In this document: piece by piece, positions 37,907-45,645 of the stretch
Numbering within the stretch: the first letter of the stretch is position 1
How the letters are laid out: each line of letters starts with the position of its first letter
NCBI RefSeq assembly: GCF_900105045.1
Contig: NZ_LT629739.1
Coordinates: 930,001 to 994,000 of the forward strand
Length of the DNA: 64,000 bases
Origin: Brevibacterium picturae
GTDB taxonomy: Bacteria > Actinomycetota > Actinomycetes > Actinomycetales > Brevibacteriaceae
Direction: 5' to 3'
Position numbers and translations under genes: made by a program
Notes under the pieces: model-generated
Seen by the model: the letters and a program-made list of their open reading frames with translations, nothing else
Told to the model about the DNA's origin: nothing
Databases searched by the model: none

Positions 37907-37922
37907 GATCGTATATGATACG
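37907..37922. promoter_or_regulatory. Candidate GntR operator, homoprotocatechuate operon promoter
   Basis: Contains the 12-mer GATCGTATATGA (37907-37918) and the palindrome CGTAT-ATG-ATACG (37910-37922). On the minus strand it covers TATCAT/TACGAT -10-like hexamers about 35-50 bases before the FAH-RraA start. The same 12-mer recurs at 39385. Confidence 0.6.
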
Positions 37923-37956
37923 GTTCCGGAGGACAAGTAGTCCGCGTCACATCATC

Positions 37957-37976
37957 GAGGTCGGATCTGCGACCTC
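37957..37976. promoter_or_regulatory. GAGGTCG inverted repeat before MHS transporter
   Basis: GAGGTCG (37957-37963) and CGACCTC (37970-37976) form a perfect 7-bp inverted repeat with a 6-base centre, about 50 bases upstream of the transporter gene. It could be an operator for the rightward promoter or an mRNA hairpin. Confidence 0.4.
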
Positions 37977-38026
37977 ATATGCGTGCGGCGACACTAACCC
38001 AGCAGTCTCAAAGCGACGCAGGAGTC

Positions 38027-39367
38027 ATGGTGAGTAAAAAGCACACCCAAGGTCGGGTGGCATTCGCGACCGTCGTCGGCACCAGCATCGAGTGGTACGA
38101 CTATTTCCTCTATGCGGCGGCCTCGGGGCTGATCTTCAATCAACTCTTCTTCGGCCCGCTGGGCTCGACCCTGTCGACCATGGTCGCCTTCGCCACCGTA
38201 GGCATCAGCTTCCTGTTCCGCCCACTGGGCGCATTCCTCGCCGGGCACTACGGTGACAAGCTGGGGCGCCGGGTCGTCCTCATCATCACACTCATCGCGA
38301 TGGGTGCCGCCACAGCCCTGATCGGCTTCCTCCCGACCTACGAGTCGATCGGCATCGCAGCACCGATCCTCCTCATCGTCCTGCGCATCATCCAGGGCAT
38401 CTCCGCCGGCGGCGAATGGGGCGGAGCCGTCCTCCTGGCCGTCGAGCACGCCGAGGTCAAACATCGTGGTCTGCGCGGCTCCTTCCCACAGATCGGTGTG
38501 TCCATCGGCCTCATCCTGTCCTCCGGCGTGCTCGCGCTGATGACTGTGATCGCGCCCGGCGAGGCCTTCCTCGAATGGGGCTGGCGCGTGCCGTTCTTCC
38601 TCTCGATCCTGCTCGTCGCCGTTGGCTACTGGATCCGCCGAGGCGTCGAGGAGTCCCCCGTCTTCCACGAGATCGCCGAGCGCAAGGAACAGGTCACCAA
38701 CCCGCTGGGCAAGCTGCTCAAGAACCACTGGCTCCTCGTCATCCTGGCCTCGCTGGTCTTCGTCGGCAACAATGCGGCCGGCTACATGACGACCGGCGGC
38801 TACATCCAGAACTACGCCACGGACTCGGCTGGGTCGGTCGGGCTCGAACGCGGCCCTGTGCTCTGGGCAGTCTCCGCCTCGGCGGTGTCGTGGTTGATCT
38901 TCACCATCGTGGCCGGCTCCGTCTCGGACAAGATCGGGCGGAAGAACACCTACCTATTGGGCTGGGCGCTTCTCCTGATCGGCATCTTCTCCCTCTTCCC
39001 GCTGGTCAACACCGGAAGCATCTGGATGCTGTTCCTGGGACTGGTCATCCTCACCGTCGGGCTCGGCTTCACCTACGGGCAGCAGCCGGCGATGTACGCC
39101 GAGATCTTCCCCTCCAGCGTCAGGTTCTCAGGTGTCTCGGTCTCCTATGCGATCGGATCAATCCTCGGCGGAGCGTTCGCCCCGACCATCGCAAAAGCAC
39201 TGGTCTCGGCCACAGGCACGACCACCTCGGTGGCCTTCTATCTGGCGATCATGACGGTGATCGCACTCATCGCCACACTGCTCCTGCGGGACCGCTCGGG
39301 CATGCCCCTGGGGCCCGACCACGAGGAGGAGCAGTCCGTGAGCCCGATCATAGGTGTGCGCTCATGA
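38027..39367 (+). CDS. MFS transporter, metabolite:H+ symporter (MHS) family
   Basis: A 446-residue, twelve-helix carrier with MHS features: the opening VVGTSIEWYDYFLYAAASGLI, the loop motif GHYGDKLGRRVVLI, and RIIQGISAGGEWGGAVLLAVE. Relatives carry organic acids such as shikimate, proline or alpha-ketoglutarate; a hydroxyphenylacetate substrate is inferred from its divergent position next to the homoprotocatechuate operon. AGGAG is only 2 bases from ATG 38027 but 5 from GTG 38030, so the true start may be the GTG. Confidence 0.88.
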   Translation: MVSKKHTQGRVAFATVVGTSIEWYDYFLYAAASGLIFNQLFFGPLGSTLSTMVAFATVGISFLFRPLGAFLAGHYGDKLGRRVVLIITLIAMGAATALIGFLPTYESIGIAAPILLIVLRIIQGISAGGEWGGAVLLAVEHAEVKHRGLRGSFPQIGVSIGLILSSGVLALMTVIAPGEAFLEWGWRVPFFLSILLVAVGYWIRRGVEESPVFHEIAERKEQVTNPLGKLLKNHWLLVILASLVFVGNNAAGYMTTGGYIQNYATDSAGSVGLERGPVLWAVSASAVSWLIFTIVAGSVSDKIGRKNTYLLGWALLLIGIFSLFPLVNTGSIWMLFLGLVILTVGLGFTYGQQPAMYAEIFPSSVRFSGVSVSYAIGSILGGAFAPTIAKALVSATGTTTSVAFYLAIMTVIALIATLLLRDRSGMPLGPDHEEEQSVSPIIGVRS

Positions 39368-39380
39368 TGACCTGAGTAAC

Positions 39381-39396
39381 ATACGATCGTATATGA
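39381..39396. promoter_or_regulatory. Candidate GntR operator, monooxygenase promoter
   Basis: ATACGATCGTAT (39381-39392) is a perfect palindrome and the overlapping GATCGTATATGA (39385-39396) is identical to the 12-mer at 37907. It sits about 50 bases before the monooxygenase start, in a 79-base gap after the transporter. Confidence 0.6.
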
Positions 39397-39446
39397 ACTG
39401 CTAATATTGGAAAGTCACGAAGACGTGTGATGAACCGGAGGTTGAC

Positions 39447-41348
39447 ATGCATTTTCACCAGCACGGCTATGTGTCCGCAGACCCGCGGATCGAAGCTGCA
39501 GCAGGCTATGGAATCGATCGCCCAGAGGACCTGCCTGATGAGGTCGATGTCCTCATCGTCGGCAGCGGCCCGGCGGGGATGGTCGCGGCAGCGCAGCTCT
39601 CTCAGTATCCGGAGGTCAACACCCGGATGATTGAGAAGCGCGACTCGCGGCTGGTCATCGGTCAGGCCGATGGCATTCAGGCACGCTCGGTCGAGACCTT
39701 CCAGGCGTTCGGCTTCGCTGAAGAGATCATGCGCGAGGGTTATCACATCATCGATATGGCCTTCTGGAATCCGGACCCGCAGAACCCCGAGCACATCATC
39801 CGCACCGGACGGCCGAAAGATGATGAGACCGGGATCAGCGAATTCCCCCACCTCATCGTCAACCAGGCCCGTGTGCTCGACTACTTCGCGCAGTTCGCCA
39901 AACAGTCCCCTGGCCGAATCGTCCCGGACTACGGCATCGAGTTCGTGGATCTGAAGGTCGATGACGATTCTGCGTCGAAGCACCCGGTCACTGTCACGGT
40001 TCGCTACATCGCAGGCGAGCGTGCAGGCGAAGAACGCACCATCCGTGCCGGCTATGTCGTCGGCTGCGACGGAGCCCGGTCGGGGGTGCGCAAGTCCATC
40101 GGTCGTACGATGATCGGCGACCAGGCCAACCATGCCTGGGGTGTCATGGATGTGCTCGCGAACTCCGACTTCCCCGACATTCGGACCAAGTGCGCTATCT
40201 CCTCGAAGCACGGCAACATCCTCCACATCCCCCGCGAGGGCGGGCATCTCTTCCGCATGTACGTCGACCTCGGTGAAGTTCCCGAAGACGATGCGCGCAA
40301 GGTGCGGCAGACGAGCGTCGACGAGATCATCGATCGCGCCAACGCCATCATCAGCCCGTACAGCATCGATGTGAAGGATGTCGCATGGCACAGCGTCTAC
40401 GAGGTCGGACACCGTCTCACTGATGCCTTCGACGACACCGACGAGACTGCAGTCGGCTCACCGAGCCCACGCGTGTTCATCACCGGTGATGCCTGCCATA
40501 CCCACTCGGCGAAGGCCGGTCAGGGCATGAACGTCTCAGTGCAGGACGGGTTCAACATCTCGTGGAAACTCGGCCAGGTGATCTCCGGGCGGTCCTCGCA
40601 GGAACTGCTGCGGACCTATTCCGACGAACGCCAGGTGACCGCGAAGAACCTCATCGACTTCGACAAGGAATGGTCGACCCTGATGGCGACTCCGCAGGAG
40701 GATCTGCCGGACGAGACCTACCTGCAGGACTTCTACGTCAAGACCGCCGAGTTCCCCGCCGGCTTCATGACCGAATACACGGAATCGATGATCACAGCCT
40801 CGACCGAGCATCAGGAGCTGGCCACCGGCTTCCCCGTGGGCAAAAGGTTCAAGTCGGCCCAGGTTCAGCGCAGCTGCGACTCCAACTTCATCCACCTGGG
40901 GCACAGGGCCCGGGCTGATGGTCGCTGGCGCGTCTATGTCTTCGCGGATGCTCCGGCACCTACCGATGCCACCTCGTCAAAGGTCACCGAGCTGGCCGAC
41001 TGGCTCAATGCCGATCCGGCCTCGCCGTTGGTCAAGTACCGCCGAGCAGGTGAGGACCTCGACAGTCTCCTCGAGCTCAGCGTCATCTACCAGCAGGGTC
41101 ACACCGAGTTCTCCTTCCCCGATGTGCCGACAGTCTTCCGTCCGCACGTGGGCGAGTTCGACCTCGAGTATGTGGAGAAGATCTACGCAACTCTCGAAGG
41201 TGAGGACATCTTCGAGGAGCGCGGCATCAGCCGTGACGGCGCCGTAGTGGTAGTCCGCCCGGATCAGTATGTCTCAGGTATCTTCCCCTTGGATGCCCAT
41301 GACGAGATCGGCAACTTCTTTGACGGAGTGTTCGTCTCCGAACAGTGA
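39447..41348 (+). CDS. FAD-dependent aromatic monooxygenase, phenol 2-hydroxylase/3-hydroxybenzoate 4-hydroxylase type
   Basis: The 633-residue flavoprotein has the FAD-binding VDVLIVGSGPAGMVAAAQL, a substrate-domain GCDGARSGVRKSIG and the second FAD motif GDACHTHSAKAGQGMNV, followed from about residue 450 by the thioredoxin-fold dimerisation domain of phenol hydroxylase. Length and domain order match MobA (3-hydroxybenzoate 4-hydroxylase). Its operator-like 12-mer is shared with the homoprotocatechuate operon, so ortho-hydroxylation of a hydroxyphenylacetate to homoprotocatechuate is a reasonable guess; substrate is unproven. GGAGG lies upstream of the ATG. Confidence 0.88.
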   Translation: MHFHQHGYVSADPRIEAAAGYGIDRPEDLPDEVDVLIVGSGPAGMVAAAQLSQYPEVNTRMIEKRDSRLVIGQADGIQARSVETFQAFGFAEEIMREGYHIIDMAFWNPDPQNPEHIIRTGRPKDDETGISEFPHLIVNQARVLDYFAQFAKQSPGRIVPDYGIEFVDLKVDDDSASKHPVTVTVRYIAGERAGEERTIRAGYVVGCDGARSGVRKSIGRTMIGDQANHAWGVMDVLANSDFPDIRTKCAISSKHGNILHIPREGGHLFRMYVDLGEVPEDDARKVRQTSVDEIIDRANAIISPYSIDVKDVAWHSVYEVGHRLTDAFDDTDETAVGSPSPRVFITGDACHTHSAKAGQGMNVSVQDGFNISWKLGQVISGRSSQELLRTYSDERQVTAKNLIDFDKEWSTLMATPQEDLPDETYLQDFYVKTAEFPAGFMTEYTESMITASTEHQELATGFPVGKRFKSAQVQRSCDSNFIHLGHRARADGRWRVYVFADAPAPTDATSSKVTELADWLNADPASPLVKYRRAGEDLDSLLELSVIYQQGHTEFSFPDVPTVFRPHVGEFDLEYVEKIYATLEGEDIFEERGISRDGAVVVVRPDQYVSGIFPLDAHDEIGNFFDGVFVSEQ

Positions 41349-41398
41349 CTCGTACGATCGAGTGACGAGTCGGTTCTAGTCCCGAGTCGGATCCACTG

Positions 41399-41450
41399 AC
41401 GCCGACGTCTCAACAGTGTGGGAATGCCTCACCTGAAGAGACGTCGGCGT
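41399..41450. terminator. Bidirectional terminator-like inverted repeat
   Basis: Perfect 13-bp arms ACGCCGACGTCTC (41399-41411) and GAGACGTCGGCGT (41438-41450) with a 26-base loop, between the convergent monooxygenase and membrane-protein genes. The right arm overlaps the last codons of the membrane protein. Confidence 0.6.
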
Positions 41451-42514
41451 TGTCGTTGGGCGATGAGTCCGCTGATGCCAGCGGCAATCAGCGTGATGCT
41501 CCCCAACGCCCAGAAGTTCACTCCCGCCGCTGGAAAGCCGACGATGTTGGCGCTGATCGATTCTCCGGACGATGTTTCGCCTCTCCACCGGACGGTCGGC
41601 GGGTGCGCCAGAATCTTCTCTAGCATGAGGTACAGGCCGACGCTGAAGGCCACGACGACCGCAGACCACCATGCCGGTGGTTCCATGGTCAGACCGACTG
41701 CCGAGCTGAGGATGACGGCAGTCCACGCAAACAGAATGCCGGGGCTCATATCGACGAGTTCGGTTGTGTTGAAACCCAGGGATGTAAGCGTGACACCCTC
41801 TTCGTCCGTCGCCTGGTTGTCCATGATGGGCACCCAGATCATGACGATCCAGGAGACCAAACTCATCAGCGGCAGCAGACGTGCAGCGTTTTCAGCCGGA
41901 GTTCGTTGCTGGCGGACGATGAACCGGCTGTGCGTGTCTTGGCGGAAACGCTCAGGCGATCGCTGACGTTCAGGCGACCGCTGCCGTTCCCCTATGAAAC
42001 CGCAGATCCCCGCGGCGATCAGAGCAATGCCCCCGACTGCCCACAATGCGGCTCCCCAGGCAGGAGAAGCGACTTCCATCCCGCCGACCCACCGTCCGCT
42101 GCTGTCCTGGCTATCCCACATCAACGTCGGAGGGTTGGCCACCATGTTGATCAGTGTGGCCAGGATTGCGATACCGAGACAGACCGTGGGCCACGCCCAG
42201 ATCCGCAGACGGTCGACGAGCCAGGCCGAGATCACGCAGGCGAGCAGGCAACTCCAGATAACGACGAATTTGGGATCGAGGTCGCTGAGTTCGCTGGAAA
42301 CATCACCCAACGAGGTGACGACGATCCTCATGGACTCTTCGGTGTGCAGACTGTTGAGCGAGCTGTCAAGGACCGGGACCCAGAGGGTCACCGCCCATAC
42401 AGCCCAAGTCACGACCGGCAGTACTCTGGCAAACAGCCGCAATCGAGCATGTCTCGGTCCCCCGGTGCTGCGGGTGACGAGGTTCGAGCGCTCAGCTCTC
42501 GGCCTCTTCGGCAT
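41429..42514 (-). CDS. Membrane protein with two copies of an undescribed module
   Basis: No known family recognised. The 361-residue protein holds two homologous units of about 150 residues. Each has a helix ending WVP(V/I)(L/M)D, a VTSLG or LTSLG strand, two helices, a HPPT or NPPT motif followed by W, then a closing helix with the pattern ALIAAGIxGxIxxRQR. A copy of the same unit forms the whole of the neighbouring gene product. The two units are joined by RQRSPERQRSPERF. The gene starts two bases after the upstream gene's stop (TAGACATG), so translation is coupled. Function unknown. Confidence 0.8.
   Translation of the reverse strand: MPKRPRAERSNLVTRSTGGPRHARLRLFARVLPVVTWAVWAVTLWVPVLDSSLNSLHTEESMRIVVTSLGDVSSELSDLDPKFVVIWSCLLACVISAWLVDRLRIWAWPTVCLGIAILATLINMVANPPTLMWDSQDSSGRWVGGMEVASPAWGAALWAVGGIALIAAGICGFIGERQRSPERQRSPERFRQDTHSRFIVRQQRTPAENAARLLPLMSLVSWIVMIWVPIMDNQATDEEGVTLTSLGFNTTELVDMSPGILFAWTAVILSSAVGLTMEPPAWWSAVVVAFSVGLYLMLEKILAHPPTVRWRGETSSGESISANIVGFPAAGVNFWALGSITLIAAGISGLIAQRQRRRLFR
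41953..41988 (-). repeat. 18-bp tandem duplication inside membrane-protein gene
   Basis: Two 18-base units, each beginning CAGGCGA and ending CGTT (41953-41970 and 41971-41988), differ at two positions. They encode RQRSPE twice in the linker between modules. Confidence 0.8.
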
Positions 42515-42516
42515 GT

Positions 42517-43080
42517 CTAGGCTCCGCTCTTGCGTCGCTGCGCGCCGATCCACCCGCAGAAGCCGGCGGCACCGAGCGCCTGACTGCCGATAAGGGAGAT
42601 CGCGAATCCGAAGTCCGGAAGAGCCACCTCCATCCCACCTGTCGGCAATCCGTCATCGGTCTGCCCATCCCATAACAACGATGGCGGATTGATGACGGCT
42701 GCGGCGAGGACGAGCAGAAGCAGAGCACCCAGCACGATGGCACTTCCCGACCACCATTGCTCGACACCGAACAGCCAAGGAAGTATCGCGAAACCGACGA
42801 TCAGGAGCCAAATGGCAATGAAGCCGGGAGAAAGGTATTCGGGGTCGAGCGGGGTCTCGCCCACAGACGTGATCCTGATTCTCGGCCCGTCATCGTTGCC
42901 GCTGTCGAGGATGGGAACGAAGATCGTGATGATCCACGCAGCAACCGTCACGAGGGGAAGGAACCGCGCGGCCCGAAGCAGGTCCAGGCCCGGTCGCAGT
43001 CCTCGTCGTTGCTCTGGACCGTCGCTATTGTGGCCGCCGTAGCCACGATTATCGCCGCCGTCGTTGTCATGAGTATCCAT
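42517..43080 (-). CDS. Membrane protein with one copy of the same undescribed module
   Basis: No known family recognised. The 187-residue protein has a polar, Gly/Asp/His-rich N-terminus of 30 residues, then one module: FLPLVTVAAWIITIFVPILD, ITSVGETPLDPEYLSPG, two helices, NPPSLLWDGQTDDG, GGMEVALPDFG and a last helix LGAAGFCGWIGAQRRK. Conserved outside-facing Asp, Trp and NPP positions suggest a common fold. The ATG at 43080 is used; GTG at 43086 is also possible. First of two coupled genes. Confidence 0.78.
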   Translation of the reverse strand: MDTHDNDGGDNRGYGGHNSDGPEQRRGLRPGLDLLRAARFLPLVTVAAWIITIFVPILDSGNDDGPRIRITSVGETPLDPEYLSPGFIAIWLLIVGFAILPWLFGVEQWWSGSAIVLGALLLLVLAAAVINPPSLLWDGQTDDGLPTGGMEVALPDFGFAISLIGSQALGAAGFCGWIGAQRRKSGA

Positions 43081-43142
43081 ACTCACGATCTTGCTGCCCG
43101 GCGCGGTGAGAGCCGTGTCGGGGTTGTTGCAGTTTCATCACG

Positions 43143-44831
43143 TCACCCGGTGTCGAGCAACCCCTGGCGAAGACATCCCTCGGCATAACTTCCTTTGGAA
43201 CTGTCGGCACAGCTGGCTACGGGCCTGTCTCCAGAGCCGTTGAGCCTCCGGGCCCGGCGAGGACGCCGGCGACGATACCGAGAGCGAAGTGTCGTGGGCA
43301 GAGCACAGGGTTGGACAACCTCGACAATCTCGTACGCAGGAGGTTCGCCGCGAGCTGGTTCAGGAGGTTCGCCGCGAGCAGATTCAACCTGCTGTTGTTC
43401 CTCGAACTTCTTCGCTTCTGACGCCGTGATCGGAAAGAACGGAATGTCGACTTCGCGGCATTCGGAGTCGGATTCGGAGTCGGGTGGCGATCCTGATCGC
43501 TGCGGTTCCAACAGTCCAGACAACGCCAAGCGCCAATCGCCATCACCCGGAGCAGCTCGTGGATATTTCATCCGGCGCACCAATGGAGACGTCGGCACCA
43601 CATACTCGCGACCGGTGGGAGTTGTAACCGTCAGCCTCTCTGCCGTCGCCTTGTGCTTCCACCCAGGATGTTCCTTCGCGTAATTGCATGCGGCGCACAG
43701 TCCCGAACCGTTCTCCCACGAAGTCTCGCCGCCGGAGGCGTGTCCGTCAGCATGATCGGCATGCCTGATCCGCGCATCGCACCAGGGCGTCCGGCACACG
43801 TCATCGCGAAAGACGACCATCTGCCGCAGCTGCCCGGTGAACGTGCGACCGCGAGATTCCATTCCCACCAGCTGGCCATCGGTGGCACGAGTGAACATGC
43901 GGCGGATGAAGACCTCGGCTTCGTTGGCGGCGATGAAGTTGCGTGCTGTTCGTGCCGGAAGGGGGCCGAAGCCCGGCAGCCAGGCGGGGACCAAGCCGTC
44001 GGAGAGCAACGACTCCGCTTCGACGACGAGGTGCACCTCTGCGGGAACAGCTTCCGCGCTCGACTGTCCCGTCAGCCGCTCGACAAAGGTATCGGCCAGC
44101 AGCTGGTTGTTCCTGCGCCCCTTGGCACCGCCGGCTGCTGACGCTGATTCGGCGGCATTCTTCAACCCCTCATAGACGGCAACGGCCTGCTGGATCGGAA
44201 TGATCGCGGACACGCGTCCCATCCCGTCATCGAGCGCGGTCATGGTCACGCGGCGGTTCGCCGTTGCTTTCTTCGCCCGTTCGGCCGCAGCCTCGGCGTT
44301 CATCTCCTCTGCCAAGGCGCGCGCTTCCGTGCGCAGGCTCCGCAGCCCTGCCGGCCCCATGCTCGTCTTCATTCGAGTGTCGACCTTGCCTCGGTCGGCG
44401 CTGGGCAGCGTTGCAGTTTCGTCGGCCATGACACGGGCTTTGTCCTCGGAGATCTCCCCGGCGGCAAGCGCTTTGAATGTATTCGGCATCTCGCCCACGA
44501 TTGCCCGCGAGGTGGAAAGAAACTTTCGGCCGGATCCGGGTGAGACCCTCTTCGCCAAGGCGATCTCCTCAGCCGAGCGGATTCCGCAGTCACGCGCGGG
44601 AACCTGGTTGAGCGCATCCCGCCGTTGGCGCAGGGCCTCAAAGGCCACAGCCTCGGCGGACTGCGCGGCCACGATGGTCGCCTTCAGTCTTTCGAATGCT
44701 GTGATCCGCGCCAGTGTCTCGGCTTCGGTGACAGCGGGCTTCTCGCCACGCACCATGGAAGCGAAGCGGTCGATCTCTGCAATGAGATCATGATCCGCCG
44801 AAAATGCCTCCGGAACGGTCTCCGTGTCCAT
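43143..44831 (-). CDS. DUF222 and HNH endonuclease domain protein (13E12-repeat type)
   Basis: The first 300 residues are the helical DUF222 region typical of the actinobacterial 13E12 family; the HNH motif then reads CRTPWCDARIRHADHADGH ... NGSGLCAACNYAKEHPGW, with the conserved CxxxxC pair and His residues. Such proteins are multicopy and often near mobile DNA; their biological role is not settled. The 130-residue tail is low-complexity (Ser/Asp/Glu, duplicated ARGEPPEP, Arg-rich). No ribosome site is visible before the ATG at 44831. Confidence 0.86.
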   Translation of the reverse strand: MDTETVPEAFSADHDLIAEIDRFASMVRGEKPAVTEAETLARITAFERLKATIVAAQSAEAVAFEALRQRRDALNQVPARDCGIRSAEEIALAKRVSPGSGRKFLSTSRAIVGEMPNTFKALAAGEISEDKARVMADETATLPSADRGKVDTRMKTSMGPAGLRSLRTEARALAEEMNAEAAAERAKKATANRRVTMTALDDGMGRVSAIIPIQQAVAVYEGLKNAAESASAAGGAKGRRNNQLLADTFVERLTGQSSAEAVPAEVHLVVEAESLLSDGLVPAWLPGFGPLPARTARNFIAANEAEVFIRRMFTRATDGQLVGMESRGRTFTGQLRQMVVFRDDVCRTPWCDARIRHADHADGHASGGETSWENGSGLCAACNYAKEHPGWKHKATAERLTVTTPTGREYVVPTSPLVRRMKYPRAAPGDGDWRLALSGLLEPQRSGSPPDSESDSECREVDIPFFPITASEAKKFEEQQQVESARGEPPEPARGEPPAYEIVEVVQPCALPTTLRSRYRRRRPRRARRLNGSGDRPVASCADSSKGSYAEGCLRQGLLDTG

Positions 44832-44920
44832 GCAAACACACTACAAGTCGGCCCTGACACGAGATTTTCCGAGGGTCAGACACGCGACTCCAGCGAAACG
44901 AGATTCGACCTCACGAGGCC

Positions 44921-45532
44921 CTAGCCGACGTCCCTCTGGATCCGGTTGAGGACCATGTCCATGGCCACGATATTGTGCCCGCCATCAGGGATGATGATGT
45001 CCGCGTTGCGTTTCGAGGGCTCCACGTACAGCTCGTGCATCGGCTTCACAGTTCCCAGGTACTGGTCCTCGACCGACTGCAGGGTGCGCCCTCGTTCGAC
45101 GACGTCGCGCTTGATCCGTCGCAGCAGTCGGACATCGGCGTCTGTATCGACGAAGAGCTTGATATCGAGCAGTTCGCAGATCCGCGGTTCGGCGAAGATG
45201 AGGATCCCCTCGACGATGATCACCGGCGAGGGTTCGACGAGCGTCGTGCGATCGCTGCGATTGTGGATCGAGAAGTCGTAGACGGGGCTCTCGACCGGTC
45301 TAGAGGAGCGCAGGGCGCGCAGGTGCTCGACGAACAGGTCGTTGTCGAAGGCGTCGAGGTCGTCATAGTTGACCTTCTCCCGCTCCTCGTAGGTCAGCTC
45401 ATCCCGCCGCCGATAGTAGTTGTCGTGGAACAACACCGAAGGCGGACCGGCGCACTTGTCCAACAGCTCCTGGGTCAGCGTCGTCTTTCCGCTGCCGGTC
45501 CCGCCTGCCACGCCTACAATCAAGGTCTCCAC
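44921..45532 (-). CDS. udk: Uridine kinase
   Basis: Phosphorylates uridine and cytidine with ATP or GTP. The 203-residue P-loop protein has Walker A GVAGGTGSGKTTLTQ at residue 7, FHDNYYRRRDELTYEER (substrate-binding Asp-Tyr-Tyr), FDNDLFVEHL, VIIVEGILIFA (Walker B-like) and RRIKRDVVERGR in the lid. Start is GTG at 45532. It lies downstream of the divergent putA regulator on the same strand with a 113-base gap and probably its own promoter. Confidence 0.92.
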   Translation of the reverse strand: METLIVGVAGGTGSGKTTLTQELLDKCAGPPSVLFHDNYYRRRDELTYEEREKVNYDDLDAFDNDLFVEHLRALRSSRPVESPVYDFSIHNRSDRTTLVEPSPVIIVEGILIFAEPRICELLDIKLFVDTDADVRLLRRIKRDVVERGRTLQSVEDQYLGTVKPMHELYVEPSKRNADIIIPDGGHNIVAMDMVLNRIQRDVG

Positions 45533-45645
45533 GGTTCAACTATCCCTTTCGGCTCTGCGAAATCAAGCACTGACTTTCCCCAAATTTATACCAGGCACCC
45601 TCGCCGAGGTTGTCCGGCGGCTGACGCTGTCCACCGCGGGCCCGT

